A stretch of 64,000 bases of DNA, from positions 33,885,382-33,949,381 of the forward strand of contig CM067318.1 in the NCBI GenBank assembly GCA_034231615.1, written 5' to 3'. Below, in pieces: positions 9,731-22,820 of this stretch (positions are counted from its first letter, which is position 1; the number at the start of each line of letters is the position of its first letter). The DNA is from Meghimatium bilineatum (taxonomy: Eukaryota; Mollusca; Gastropoda; Stylommatophora; Philomycidae). A program made the translations under genes and the position numbers. The notes under the pieces are model-generated. The model was not told where the DNA came from, did not search any database, and worked only from the letters and a program-made list of their open reading frames with translations.

Positions 9731-10748
9731 TGCGTAAGCTCCATATTAATCAGCACGGTTATTCGTGTGATTTACGCCGGGAGCGTAGTTACGTTGTGCA
9801 ACTGTTATGCGCTTTGTAGGCTCAGCACATTAGATTTTGGCAATGCCTTGACATTTCGGGAGCGCCACCATAGTCTGTGACTGCCTTCCTATCTGTCGCC
9901 AGACTGCGAATGTGTACTGATTCTATGCCGAAACGGTTTGTCCTTCACGCTTGTCTTGCACGAGGTATTCCGCAGTTAGTGAACTTGTTTCGTGTAATTA
10001 AACGTATTGTGCCAGTTGCAAAACGGGTACTGAACCTTATTTCATCCGCGAGCCTGGTCCTGGTTTAGGAAGAACTCAACAAAACAGCTGGGCTCAGACT
10101 CGTTCGTTCTCTTAGCCGAAGTATCATCGTTCACCAGCATCGTGAACCTCTCGTCCAAGCCTATACACATATTTAGGATCGCTGGGGATTAGGGTTATAT
10201 TCTTGAGCTGAACAGAGCTTATCTCCTTAGTCGGTTTTGCCTGTGCCCACCGGGTCCTGAACCGTTTCTCTCCGCGAGCATGATTTCGGTATAGGAAAAC
10301 TCAACAGTAGAGTTCGTCCCTGTTGGGATCACCGCTAACTAGAAGCTTGTCTCGAGCAAACATCCCTTTAGTTCCAATTTCATTGAAACGTTGTTCGTTC
10401 ACTTTGTACATGACACTGCCCTCTACCGCAGTGCTTCCCTTTCAGTGTAATCATTATGCTATCTCTATAGTGACTGACGCACCTCTATAGTGTTTCTGCA
10501 TGTGTTGGCACAGAGGTGTCGGAGATATTGCCTATGTTTTGAGCAATCACATCTTTTTCCGCCTGCTACCTCCACATTTACGGACACGATCCCCGAAAGG
10601 TTTAGCCATAATCAGCACAATCAGCTGTATTTCCGATTCCAGGGTGCACCACAGAGAGGTACTTTTGGGATATGGGTTATCTGCCAACCCTAGGTCCGCA
10701 GAGAATATTGCGGTACCCTTTGCACCCCATACCTTGGGTCATGCGGGA
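9731..10748 (+). mobile_element. Family A composite repeat, copy 2 (short form)
   Basis: It begins with GCGTAAGCTCCATATTAATC and has TTACGCCGGGAGCGTAG. It ends with CCCTTTGCACCCCA at 10748. It has fewer internal 105-base units than copies 3 and 4 and is therefore about 300 bp shorter. The tRNA-like A box survives as TTAGCCGAAGTATC near 10112, but the B box is degraded. Confidence 0.85.
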
Positions 10749-11599
10749 TCTTCTCGTGAGGGTTTACGAAGACTTCCATATATATAAAACTGTATGTCAT
10801 GATGTACCGAGAGATAGGCTCACACTAACTTATCAGTCTATCACTAGAACATCAATGTTAATCTAAGTTTATCATTGTGTATGATATCAGCAACATCTGC
10901 AAGTCAGATATTATTTTGTGTTTGATGGCGTGTTTGTGATATTTGTTTGTTATTCTTGTTCCTGTCCCCAGTAATTTTAAAGGCTTCCATTCATTTCCAG
11001 AGAAAACAACAGACACTGGTACACAGAAACGTTCACCATAAACGCCTGACATAAGAGATAACTTTACCCAATGATTTCACGCTTTATAACTTTGTTTCGT
11101 ACCAGATCATAAGAGCACACAAAGTTAAAAGCTAATACACACTGATATAGCTAAACAGATACACGTCTTAGAAAGAAAAAGAAATGCCTAAGCAAATAGC
11201 GAAAGCTTTAATCCCAAAATTAACAAATAACAAAACAGTTTAAAATTAGTTGAGTTTAAAGAGTCTCTTGCAAATTTCTGGACCCATTTGAAAGTAAATT
11301 TACCGAAACTATCGAAAAGAGCTTTTCAAGTAGTCATGGCTTTTGTAACAATATAATTGTACTAAACATCATTCTCTGCTATCGTTTTTCGCTTTAAAAA
11401 GTATAAAAACCTTTTGCAACAATTGGAGTCTGATCTCAGAGTACACGCTTCACCTATTACTTCCAATATAACAAAGCTTGTGAAAGAAATGCAGCACCAA
11501 ACTTCTCATTAAAGAACGTCAACAATTATATTGTATTTACAACCACTTTTCACTCTGGAATATTACTCCGTCTTCGAAATCCCGGAATTCACACTTTAC
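10749..11599. other. Unassigned AT-rich sequence
   Basis: No coding region, RNA gene or repeat recognised. Confidence 0.4.
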
Positions 11600-12932
11600 T
11601 GGGGTGCAAGGGAACACATTGCTCTAGGCGGACCCAGGGTTAGCAGATAACCAAGATCCCAAATGTATCTCCTCGCGGTGCACACTGGTAACAGAAAAAC
11701 AGCAGCTCGAGCTGATTCTGGCCAAATCATTTGGGGATCGTCTCCGAGTGTGTGGAGGTAGCAGATGGAAAGAGATTTGACTGCAAAAGAGACAGACAAT
11801 ATCTCCGACACCACTAGCAACACCACATACAGCGACTTTGTCGACATACAGTGAAGCTAGTTAGTCCAGTCCGAATATTGGAGGGGCGGCCAATGAAAAA
11901 ATCATGAAAAGGTGGAATCATGGCGAAAGACATATAGATTTCATATTGAGTACTATGAACAAATGAAAGGGCAGAACAGCGCTAGAGGGTAGCGCCAACT
12001 GAACATAGAAAGTGAAAACGATTACGGAAATGTGAAATACAAGCTCTGTTAGCTCGTGACGAGCTTCTAGTTATTTTATTTCCTTATAGGAAGAGACCCA
12101 TACTCAATAATGGGCGTCCAGCAAAGCAAAAGACCTGGCTTAACTCTAATGTCGAGGCTTCCTATACCGGAAAAATGCTCGCAAAGAGAAAGGGTGCCGT
12201 AACCGATAGGCTCAGGCAAAAAAAAGGACAAAGATAGCAGTCCTGGCCCAACTTTACTGTCAAGCTTTCCTATACCGGAAATACACTTGCAAAGAGAAAG
12301 GGTTCCGTACTCGATGTGCTCAGGCACAAAAGAGACAACGATTTTAGCTCTGGCCCAACTCTACTGTCAGGTTCTCCTATACCGGAAATACACTTGCAGA
12401 GAGAAAGGGTTCAGTACCTGATGGGCTCATGCGCTATTGGGACAGGGTCGCTCAGCTCGAGAACGCCTTGCTCTCAATCGCGTGGTGTGAGACTCGAACT
12501 TGGGCGAGGGATTCACGATGTCGGTGAATGACACCTCGGCTAAGAGGTCGAAAGAGCCAGGGTCCAATTCTTCTGTTGAGTTCTTCCTCTTCAGGAACCA
12601 GGCTCACGGATGAGAAACGGTTTAGTACCCGATGGGCACATGCACAGTACGTCCAATTACACGAGGCAAGTTCATAGACAGTGGAACATCTAGTGCGAGA
12701 CAGAAGTGAGCAAAAAATCGTCTGGGCGAAGAGTCACCGCACACACGCGTGCCTGGCGACAGATAGGAAAGCTGTGACAGGCTAGTGTAGCCCACCCGAA
12801 TTATCAAGGTATGGCGAAATTGAATGTGCTAGGCCTACAGGGCGCATAACGGTAGCACAACGTAAACACGCTCCCGGCGGAAATCGCACGGATATCCATG
12901 CTGATTATAATGGAGCGAACGCAAAAAAAAAA
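11600..12932 (-). mobile_element. Family A composite repeat, copy 3
   Basis: A complete copy in reverse orientation. Its 3' end, TGGGGTGCAAGGG read on the plus strand, is at 11600. Its 5' end is GGAGCGAACGC followed by A10 at 12914-12932 (T-rich then GCGTTCGCTCC on its own strand). It contains four internal units of about 105 bases (GGTACTGAACCCTTTCTCTC type) and a tRNA-like segment at 12480-12545. No long conserved frame exists. The 84-codon frame at 11596-11847 is shared with copies 1 and 4 but evolves like non-coding DNA. Confidence 0.9.
12480..12545 (-). promoter_or_regulatory. tRNA-like segment with Pol III A and B boxes in family A copy 3
   Basis: On the minus strand TTAGCCGAGGTGTC (A-box-like) is followed after about 40 bases by AAGTTCGAGTCTC (B-box-like, GTTCGANTC core). 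This recalls a Leu/Ser-type tRNA, but there is no full cloverleaf and no acceptor stem that I can pair. Confidence 0.5.
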
Positions 12933-14216
12933 CCCATATTACTACCAAGACTGTTTCACAACTCATTCATTGATGAGTATAAATTGATGTAAGAGAGAGC
13001 AGATTCTTGAGTACTGGTAAAGCTGATTCAGAATGATATATACTTCAATAATGCATGTGTAAATTTAAAGGGCATTGGGCATTAATTCACCCTCATTTTG
13101 GGAACTTTATAAACTTTTTAAAATAAGTTTGTGTTTACTTAACAACTGATACCACTTTCCTAGATTGTGTAAATATGGATATAATTATGCAAATAAAATA
13201 TAAAATATTACTGCTGGTTGCAGATGTAGAGGACCCATTCTATTTGGACGGTAAGAGAATAGTTTTAAAATAATAATAGGTTTAAATGTTCATTAGTAAA
13301 ACAATGCTATTGCATTTCGAGTATAAGACAGTATGTACCATCGTTAGCAAGCATTTAATACCATCCTGTCATTTTCAAATATGGAATGTTATGAAATGTC
13401 CGCGGACGACAAAATATTTATTGGGATCCGCTAAAATTAACAGGTTAAGAACCGTTGTCCTAGAGGATTAGATTATATGTATCCTAGTTTCCATACATGT
13501 ACTCTTCCTATCTCAATATAACAGCTTGCTTTCTGCCGAGAGTATATCTCGCAGAACTCGTTAATCCCTTCCTCAAAGACGATTCCATTGGACGTTAGAA
13601 AATGCGCAGGTAAACCTATTTAAATTGTCCGAATTCAAATGACCAACCCTAGTACGTGTGTGACTTATTTACTTCGTCACGTAGATGCTCATAGTTCACA
13701 ATTACTGAGCATGATGTTACTTTCATACTTCCTCGATATCCAAGATGATTTAATTTTTTTGCGGATGTTCTCAATTTTTTAGCACAAACGTCAATCTTGT
13801 TCTCATGACAGCATGACAGTTCTCGTGCCATGTTTGCTTGTAAAGCTAATAATCTGCAAACTTGTTTTCATGAAACCTTTATCTGTTGAGTGCATGTTGC
13901 TAAATGTGAGCACGTGGTTTCATGCACGAATGTGGATACAAGTTATGCTGTTGAATGTCAGGGTCAATAAATAGTGGTTGAATATATTTGTATTAGATCG
14001 TACAACGTACACAGCGACTGGTTGAGAGAACCTTAAAATGTATGTCTGTAGGAGGATCAAGGGATACTAAGATTATTGACGGACTCAATGCGCAGAGGTA
14101 CATGCATTATCGTCTTCACAGAAAGGTTAAGAGGTGACCCACATCCCCGTAATTTACTAGCTACTATTGTGACTAAATAATAATCTATTACAACTCCATG
14201 ATGAAATAATTCGGTA
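12933..14216. other. Unassigned, with one hAT-like end
   Basis: No gene seen. At 13410-13456, GGGATCCGCTAAAATTAACA followed by GGTTAAGAACCGTTG resembles a degraded right end of a hAT-type element (TTGAGAACCACTG). The left end is not identified. Confidence 0.35.
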
Positions 14217-15050
14217 CCAGAGCACTGTAATGTAATAATTCAATACAACAGCACTGTAATGTAATAATTCAATACAACAGCACTGTAATGTAATATTTAA
14301 TACCGGACAATGTAATAATTCAATACAACAGAACTGTAATGTAATATTTAATACCGGACAATGTAATAATTCAATACAACAGCACTGTAATGTAATATTT
14401 AATACCGGACAATGTAATAATTCAATACAACAGAACTGTAATGTAATATTTAATACCGGACAATGTAATAATTCAATACAACAGAACTGTAATGTAATAT
14501 TTAATACCGGACAATGTAATAATTCAATACAACAGAACTGTAATGTAATATTTAATACCGGACAATGTAATAATTCAATACAACAGAACTGTAATGTAAT
14601 ATTTAATACCGGACTATGTAATAATTCAATACAACAGAACTGTAATGTAATATTTAATACCGGACAATGTAATAATTCAATACAACAGAACTGTAATGTA
14701 ATATTTAATACCGGACAATGTAATAATTCAATACAACAGAACTGTAATGTAATATTTAATACCGGACAATGTAATAATTCAATACAACAGAACTGTAATG
14801 TAATATTTAATACCGGACAATGTAATAATTCAATACAACAGAACTGTAATGTAATATTTAATACCGGACTATGTAATAATTCAATACAACAGAACTGTAA
14901 TGTAATATTTAATACCGGACTATGTAATAATTCAATACAACAGAACTGTAATGTAATATTTAAACACCGGACAATGTAATAATTCAATACAACAGAACTG
15001 TAATGTAATATTTAAACACCGGACAATGTAATAATTCAATACAATAAGCA
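14217..15050. repeat. 51-bp minisatellite, about 16 copies
   Basis: The unit contains AATAATTCAATACAACAG, AACTGTAATGTAATATTT and AATACCGGACAATGT. Variants are GGACTATGT against GGACAATGT, and CAGCACTG against CAGAACTG. The first copies are a shorter 33-base form, and the last two have gained an A (AAACACCGG). Because 51 is a multiple of three, the minus strand stays open for 276 codons as a 17-residue repeat (ITLQFCCIELLHCPVLN). The single-base indels at the edge break the frame, so I do not regard it as a gene. Confidence 0.97.
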
Positions 15051-15661
15051 TATGTGTAATTCAATACACCACAATAATGCAATAATTCAATTTGGCGGGA
15101 AATTGTCAAACAGTGTTGGAAAGCTCCCCCCATCCATCATCCTCCTTGTAGTTTAAGTTACATTTACTCAATTTGTTGGCAAAAATTGCTTTTACATATT
15201 TCCATGTATGCAGAATATCACACAAATAATGTGTCATCTTGATAGTTTGAAGCATCTATAGAGAAACATTATGGTGAAAACAGTTACAATTGTGAACACA
15301 GACATGGCGGAGATATATGAGTCGAAATGGCTTGTAAGAATAAATCTACACTATGTTTAACACAGGGCTAACACATGTTTAGGGTTAACACAAAACCAAA
15401 TATTTGTTGTAGCGAAGAATGTGATTTGATACTTGTTGTTTATGTGTTTTGTTATTATTAACGGTATGTATGTTATGGTGATTAACATCTTTCAATAGCG
15501 CAAAAAGTATATTTTCACTATGCCAGGACCATGAACATTAATGGAGCTTGCAGTTCAGGTAACCATGTGATGGAAAGGTTTAAACATTCCTTTTTCACTA
15601 ACATATTCTAAAATTAAATGTAAGCTAGTCACTTTTAAGAAAATTCACCGCACGCAACTAA
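15051..15661. other. Unassigned AT-rich sequence
   Basis: No feature recognised. Confidence 0.4.
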
Positions 15662-17174
<1,513 letters not shown>

Positions 17175-17240
17175 AAAATGGCCTCACAGCACGTGCGGCA
17201 TTCCCATAAGTGCTCCGCCCTCTGCTCTAGTATCAATCCG
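17175..17240 (-). mobile_element. LINE-G 3' terminal scrap
   Basis: The reverse complement encodes an EGGALMGM-type C-terminus and stop. It matches the 3' end of the LINE-G copy at 56985-57745 (CATTCCCATAAGTGCTCCGC shared). Confidence 0.75.
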
Positions 17241-17412
17241 ACTCGATGGTGTTTCCAGACTAATGTTGTCGACATCAGGGCACAACTCTGGCCCTTGCGA
17301 CAGGTTTCTTTGTTGTTCCGCCCACCCACGCCGTGCCCGTAACTAGTTCAAGCACAACGTCGGCCTGTCGGAACAACATGGTAACTGTTATCGAAGGTTA
17401 AGACTACGGGAT
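17241..17412. other. GC-richer spacer with a short inverted repeat
   Basis: GTTGTTCCG near 17312 and CGGAACAAC near 17370 form a 9-base inverted repeat. No gene. Confidence 0.35.
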
Positions 17413-17552
17413 TGTATAGATGACGTGCCATGAAGCTTCTATAAGAAGGTAACCTCAATATAAAGGCATGTCATCTGCTATGGTTTTCTGTTGCATGGTT
17501 GGTTTGCCTAGTGAGCCATTGGTGAGACCCACAGACGCAACCGCATGCACGC
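17413..17552 (-). mobile_element. Interspersed repeat, family B, copy 2
   Basis: Full-length reverse-complement match to 6130-6270: GTGAGACCCACAGACGCAAC at the right edge and GGCATGTCATCTGCTATGG inside. Confidence 0.8.
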
Positions 17553-17639
17553 GAACTACATAATAGAAGGGACAATAAATTGACTGTAAATTCAGTCACT
17601 TGTTTATAGTGAAAAGTAATATGTATATCTGGAGATCGA

Positions 17640-18158
17640 AGATCGAAGATCGCAAGTAAACACATCAAACTGCGAATATTCAATGCAAGTATGATTCCAT
17701 CATTGACATATGGATGTGAAAGTTGGAAATCTACTGCAGTAATGGATAAGAAGTTAGTTGCTTTCGAGAATAGATGCCTCAGAAAAATCACAAATAATAA
17801 TTGGAAAGACTTGAAATCAAACAACGTACTACGAGAGGAGACAAAACAAGAATACGTGACGAACATCATCAGAAAACGCCGAGGGACATACATCGTCCAA
17901 GTACTTAGAATGAAGGAAGACAGAATCCCACCACAAGCCTTCATGTGGACACACGACGGGGAAAGAAAACTGGGAAGACCAATAACAACGCTCAGAAGAA
18001 CATTTATGAAGGAATAACAATCAACAGGCGTAAATACACAAGACCGGAAATCCCTAGCAACTGACCGACAGACATGAACTCTGACATCCGCCCTATGTGC
18101 CAAACTCGGCAAAAGAGGAACTGACTGACTGACTGAATATGTATATGCACACATATTT
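17640..18158 (+). mobile_element. RTE-type LINE, 3' fragment
   Basis: The frame 17691-18017 reads PSLTYGCESWKSTAVMDKK, FENRCLRKITNNNWKDL, RKRRGTYIVQVLRMKEDRIP and GERKLGRPITTLRR. This is the C-terminal region following the RT domain in RTE-like LINEs (LLYGxExW, CLRxIxxIxWxD, GHxLRK, GKRKxGRPxxTWRR). Further homologous codons follow a TAA at 18015. The 3' end, ALCAKLGKRGTD, passes into (GACT)n at 18118-18135, the short tandem tail typical of RTE elements. The fragment is 5'-truncated and has an in-frame stop, so it is dead. Confidence 0.85.
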
Positions 18159-18490
18159 TTAATGCTCTCAATGCTTTCAAATATAGAGAAAGCCCAGAAT
18201 CTGAAAATAACATTTCCTTCAATCATTCATTGGAACCATGCCTTCCGGCGTAGGCGATCGTGTCTCTTTATAGTCATCTGTATGTTATACATTTAAATAT
18301 AGTTTCTGATGATTCTGCATCATGTCAGGCTTTCAAGCCATCCAACATTTTCTCACGTTGTCTACCTCTGTCTCTCTTACCCTCGATATTTCCAGTTGTT
18401 ACAATGTTCTCCAGCCCGCCTCTTCTCATTACATGACCCAGGAACTGTGTCGTCTTCTAATACAGTTAATAAGTTCTCTATTTGTGCTGA

Positions 18491-19034
18491 CCAGTTGTAG
18501 AATTATAGCATTACTCTTTTTACTCCAGTTGTAGAATTACAACATTACTCTTTTTACTCCAGTTGTAGAATTACAACATTACTCTTTTTACTCCAGTTGT
18601 AGAATTATAGCATTACTCTTTTTACTCCAGTTGTAGAATTATAGCATTACTCTTTTTATTCCAGTTGTAGAATTACAACATTACTCTTTTTACTCCAGTT
18701 GTAGAATTACAACATTACTCTTTTTACTCCAGTTGTAGAATTATAGCATTACTCTTTTTACTCCAGTTGTAGAATTATAGCATTACTCTTTTTACTTCAG
18801 TTGTAGAATTACAACATTACTCTTTTTACTCCAGTTGTAGAATTATAGCATTACTCTTTTTACTCAAGTTGTAGAATTATAGCATTACTCTTTTTACTTC
18901 AGTTGTAGAATTATAGCATTACTCTTTTTACTTCAGTTGTAGAATTATAGCATTACTCTTTTTACTTCAGTTGTAGAATAATAGCATTACTCTTTTTACT
19001 CCAGTTGTAGAATTACAGCATTACTCTTTTTAGC
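18491..19034. repeat. 34-bp minisatellite inside LINE-D, 16 copies
   Basis: The units run CCAGTTGTAGAATTAyArCA then TTACTCTTTTTACT, strictly 34 bases (18491, 18525 and so on). In the uninterrupted LINE-D at 39610-39640 the equivalent sequence is present once (AAAATGAGTAATGATATAAT then TCTACAACTAG). The array therefore arose by amplification of a piece of the LINE coding region. Confidence 0.95.
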
Positions 19035-19656
19035 TGTCCATGATATTTTCAACATTCTTCTATAAAACCACATATCTGTGGCCTCCAGATGTTTTCTTGC
19101 AGTATTGTCAATTGTCTATGCTTCACTACCATATAACAGTATGGGCTCTATGTAACATTTTAGTAAGTACTTTCTTACTTCTTTTAATAATACATCATTG
19201 CACAAGATATTCCTCATCTTCTGGAATGTTGCTTTTGCCTATGCTGTTCGACTTTTTATCTCAGTGACGCATCTACCATCTGAAGTAATAATTGTGCCCA
19301 AATATTTAAATTTGTCTACTTGTTTACGAACTATCCCGTTGACCTTGAGGTTACATTTAGAAATGTTAGATGTTTTAGATGTAAACAGTACCTCTGTTTT
19401 CTTGGTGTTCAGCCTGAGACCTTTGTTTGCGCTTTTCTTCTACTATAGTTGTAATCAATTATTGTAGTTCTTTTTCACTCTTCGCTACCTGAACCGTGTC
19501 GTCAGCATATCTCATGTTATTCACATTATACCCACCAACAGCTATTACTGGCATATTTTCTATAGATCTAAAAATCAATTCACGGTATAAGTTAAACAGA
19601 TAAAGTGATAGCACACACTCTTGTCGGACTCCTTGTCTTATAAGATGAAATTCCCA

Positions 19657-19671
19657 AATTTGGTTATTGAT
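19657..19671. repeat. Target-site duplication, left
   Basis: AATTTGGTTATTGAT, identical to 20671-20685. The uninterrupted LINE-D at about 38965-38985 carries this site once. Confidence 0.95.
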
Positions 19672-20670
19672 CTTCTTCTTCTCGTTCGGAGTTTGACATG
19701 TCTACGCAGCAAGTCTTGTTTTCTTAATAAATGCTGCTGTATTTGAAAGCTCCTCAGTGCTCCCATACATCTTTCTGTGGATATCCATCTCTGTAGGCCA
19801 GTGTTATTCCCTTAACTGGTTTAGTGTACTTCAGTCTTGCAGGATATGTTCAGCTGTGTGTGCTGCCTGTCCACAAAGGCACAGTGGTGCTGGGACCAAT
19901 CGTAGTCTATTTAAGTGGCTGTTTAATCTGTTGTGTCCTGTTCTGAGGCGGAAGATAATAACCTGCTCTGCTCTGTCAAGATAGTGGTGATTGTCTTATG
20001 GGTGGTCGACTTTCCTGATGGCTTTGATGAGGGTCTTCTTTTCTTGGTAAGTGATTTCTTTGTCTTTTTGTTCCTGTGTTGCTCCATCCTTTGCCAGTCT
20101 ATCTGCCTCTTCATTTCCTGTTATGCCACAGTGGGATGGTATCCATTGTAGTACTACCCTTCTTTGGATGCTCACTTCTCGCATGGCTTTCTTCAGGTCT
20201 GGCAGTTTATCGCTGTCAAGGGCTTGTAGGACAGACATAGCATCAGTAAGAAATACCACCTGCTGGCATTAGCTTGTTGTGTTTTAAATTATTTCTGCAA
20301 CAATGTTTAAAGCCTGTACTTCTGCAGAGTAGTTGGAGCAGAATATTCCAGTTGGTGAACATGTGGATTCATTTTCTTTTTCTTGATATTTTATGTACAC
20401 GCCAGCACCTCCATTCTTTACTGCTCTGGTTGCTGATCCGTCGGTATATACTTGTATCCATGCTTCTCTGGGGTACATATCTTCAATCATGTTGTATACT
20501 ATTGTTTTTGTGTGAAGAATTATTCAGTTCTATCATAGAGTGGTAGTTGTTTATGGTGGTTCTGATAGTGTAGATTTGGGTATTGCTCCCACGGAACTGG
20601 AAAAAGTGTTGGTGATATCTCTCTTGTTATGTCTGGTAGTTCATCCTTATATTTTCTGTTTAGTTTTTTT
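19672..20670 (-). mobile_element. LINE-R insertion: 5'-truncated, RNase H and C-terminal domain
   Basis: An exactly delimited 999-bp insertion. On the minus strand the RNase H domain has WIQVYTDGSATRAVKNGG (first Asp), NYSAEVQALN (Glu), FLTDAMSVLQAL (second Asp) and IPSHCGITGNEEADRLAK (His and final Asp). All catalytic residues are present, but frameshifts separate the two halves (near 20270). A Cys/His tail follows (FRLRTGHNRLNSHL, LCLCGQAAHTAEHIL), then the C-terminal HWPTEMDIHRKMYGSTEEL and stop TAG. The 3' end is GAACGAGAAGAAGAAG. RT and endonuclease are absent by 5' truncation. The perfect 15-base target-site duplication marks target-primed reverse transcription. It resembles I/Jockey-group LINEs that encode an RNase H. 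Confidence 0.95.
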
Positions 20671-20685
20671 AATTTGGTTATTGAT
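20671..20685. repeat. Target-site duplication, right
   Basis: Identical 15-base copy of 19657-19671. Confidence 0.95.
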
Positions 20686-21050
20686 TTTGATTGCTGCTGT
20701 TTGTTGCCAAAATATGTTCTCTGTTATTCTAAGGTCTTTACTATCAATGTTGATATCCTTTAACATACTGATGATTTCCTTATGTTTCTCTTTGTCAAAT
20801 GTTTTCGCATAGTCTATGAAGCACAAAAGTAGACTTGTCTTCACTTCAATTGATCTTTCTATCAACATTCTAATGATATAGATGGCATTATTTGTTCCTT
20901 TTCCCGTTACAAAACCGTTTTGTTCTTTACTGATTTCTGGCCTTAGTTTCCTTCTTACTATCATTATGATGATTCTAAGTAAAACTGTATCCAAAATACA
21001 CATTCAACTTATGGTGCTATGGTCATCACATTCAATAGCTCACGATTATT

Positions 21051-21485
21051 TTAGTTAATGTTATAAATATGTTTTTTTTTTTTATTAAATCACCCGGTAA
21101 ATAACATTAAACGAACTAAAATTGGGTTTGCAATATCATATGTTTGCCACTGTGCAATGAATGAATGTTGATAATTGGAAAGATGTAATATCAACTAATC
21201 ATAGAGTGGAAATAATCTCTTTAGTTATTAACAAGTAGCTCTTGACAGCCTACATTATTTCAGACAAAAGTACTGCTCACCAGTTGAGTAACCGAAGTCA
21301 TACTGGGACTCGTTTAAGGTCGTCTCAAAGGTATGGTTATGTTAGGTTGGTTTATGGAAGTATATTTAGCACACAAAGGGAGGCATTCCAGTGCAGCAGT
21401 ATCACTCACGTGTTTCCAGGAGCGCAGTAAATACTCGGAGCGAAACTGTTCATCATTATTCTTACACATTTAATTATTCATCAAC
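21051..21485. other. Unassigned sequence
   Basis: No feature recognised. Confidence 0.4.
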
Positions 21486-22345
21486 AGTAATGCCAAAACC
21501 AGCAGTTCTCACTACCTAGGAGACTGCTACAAAACCAGCAGTCCTCACCACCTAGGAGACTGCTACAAAACCAGCAGTCCTCACCACCTAGGAGACTGCT
21601 ACAAAACCAGCAGTCCTCACCACCTAGGAGACTGCTACAAAACCAGCAGTCCTCACCACCTAGGAGACTGCTACAAAACCAGCAGTCCTCACCACCTAGG
21701 AGACTGCTACACAGACAGCAGTCCTCACCACCTAGGAGACTGCTACACAGACAGCAGTCCTCACCACATAGGAGACTGCTACAAAATCAGCAGTTCTCAC
21801 TACCTAGGAGACTTCTACAAAATCAGCAGTTCTTACTACCTAGGAGACTTCTACAAAATCAGCAGTTCTCACTACCTAGGAGACCTACAAAATCAGCAGT
21901 TCTTACTACCTAGGAGCCTGCTACAAAATCAGCAGTCCTCATCACCCAGGAGAATGCCACAAAACCAGCTGCCCTCACCACCTAGGAGATTGCTACAAAA
22001 TCAGCAGTCCTCACTACCTAGGAGACTGCTACAAAATCAGCAGTTCTCACTACCTAGGAGACTTCTACAAAATCAGCAGTTCTTACTACCTAGGAGACTT
22101 CTACAAAATCTGCAGTTCTCACTACCTAGGAGACTTCTACAAAATCAGCAGTTCTTACTACCTAGGAGACTTCTACAAAATCAGCAGTTCTTACTACCTA
22201 GGAGCCTGCTATAAAATCAGCAGTCCTCATCACCCAGGAGAATGCCACAAAACCAGCAGTCCTCACCACCTAGGAGACTGCCATCCCGGAGAATGCCACA
22301 AAACCAGCTTCCCTCACCACTTAGGAGAGTGTCACAAAACGACAA
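21486..22345. repeat. 36-bp minisatellite, about 24 copies
   Basis: The unit is CTACAAAACCAGCAGTCCTC then ACCACCTAGGAGACTG. Subfamilies (TCCTCACCACC, TTCTCACTACC, TTCTTACTACC, and an ATGCCACAAAACCAG variant) form blocks. A six-unit block at 21780-21960 recurs at 22020-22250, so higher-order duplication is likely. The plus strand is open in part (QNQQFLLPRRLL repeats) only because 36 is divisible by three. Confidence 0.96.
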
Positions 22346-22439
22346 AGGTGCAATGTTCACTGATCCGCGTCTCTTTGTCATCTATAGAGAGCATTCGATA
22401 GAAAATAAAAGCATGAGAAATAAATCAAGAGATGAAGTG

Positions 22440-22757
22440 AGAATGTTGATTTATCAATAGCTGACATAATGTTGATTTTTCAATAGCTGACATAATGGTG
22501 ATTTTTCAATAGCTGACAGAAGGTTTGATTTTTCAATAGCTGACAGAATGTGGATTTTTCAATAGCTGACATAATGGTGATTTTTCAATAGCTGACAGAA
22601 TGTTCAAGTTTCAATAGCTGATAGAATGTTGATTTTTCAATAGCTGATAGAATGTTCATGTTTCCCTATCTGACAGAATGTTCATATTTCAATAGCTTAT
22701 AGAATGTTGATATTTCAATATCTGACAGGATCTTCTATCTGACAGGATAGCCTATCT
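22440..22757. repeat. 27-bp minisatellite, about 11 copies
   Basis: Unit TGTTGATTTTTCAATAGCTG then ACATAAT/ACAGAAT, decaying at the right edge. Confidence 0.93.
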
Positions 22758-22764
22758 ACAAATT

Positions 22765-22820
22765 TACTTATTCGCCTTCAACGACATGGAAAGAACACAG
22801 CCACCTTATTCCGCTACCTT
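22765..22820 (+). mobile_element. Possible S1 fragment
   Basis: TTCGCCTTCAACGACATGGA, followed by a CTTATTCCGCTACC-like block, resembles the central motif of S1. Very short. Confidence 0.35.

Larger units (their letters stand above)
18225..21050 (-). mobile_element. LINE-D copy, interrupted by a minisatellite and a nested LINE
   Basis: The reverse complement aligns along its length with the LINE at 37945-39915. It has a 3' end with CGCCTACGCCGGAAGGCAT (18232-18252), the C-terminal domain (18300-18490 and 19035-19200), and an RT with YADDTV near 19500. The upstream RT block carries KLRPEISKEQNGFVTGKG and FIDYAKTFDKEKHKEI (20671-21003). Two events interrupt it: a 34-bp array at 18491-19034 and a 999-bp LINE insertion at 19672-20670. 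There are multiple frameshifts and no endonuclease domain, so it is a 5'-truncated dead copy. Clade uncertain (RTE/CR1-like). Confidence 0.9.

Noticed and set aside
14157-14987. 276-codon minus-strand Cys-rich repeat protein
   Set aside because: A 51-bp minisatellite read in a frame that one-base indels destroy at its edge.
17471-18226. 251-codon minus-strand frame
   Set aside because: Antisense to the clear RTE-type LINE coding sequence on the plus strand.
21486-22345. A CRISPR array (regular repeats)
   Set aside because: Units are contiguous with no unique spacers, in a eukaryotic context. Ordinary minisatellite.
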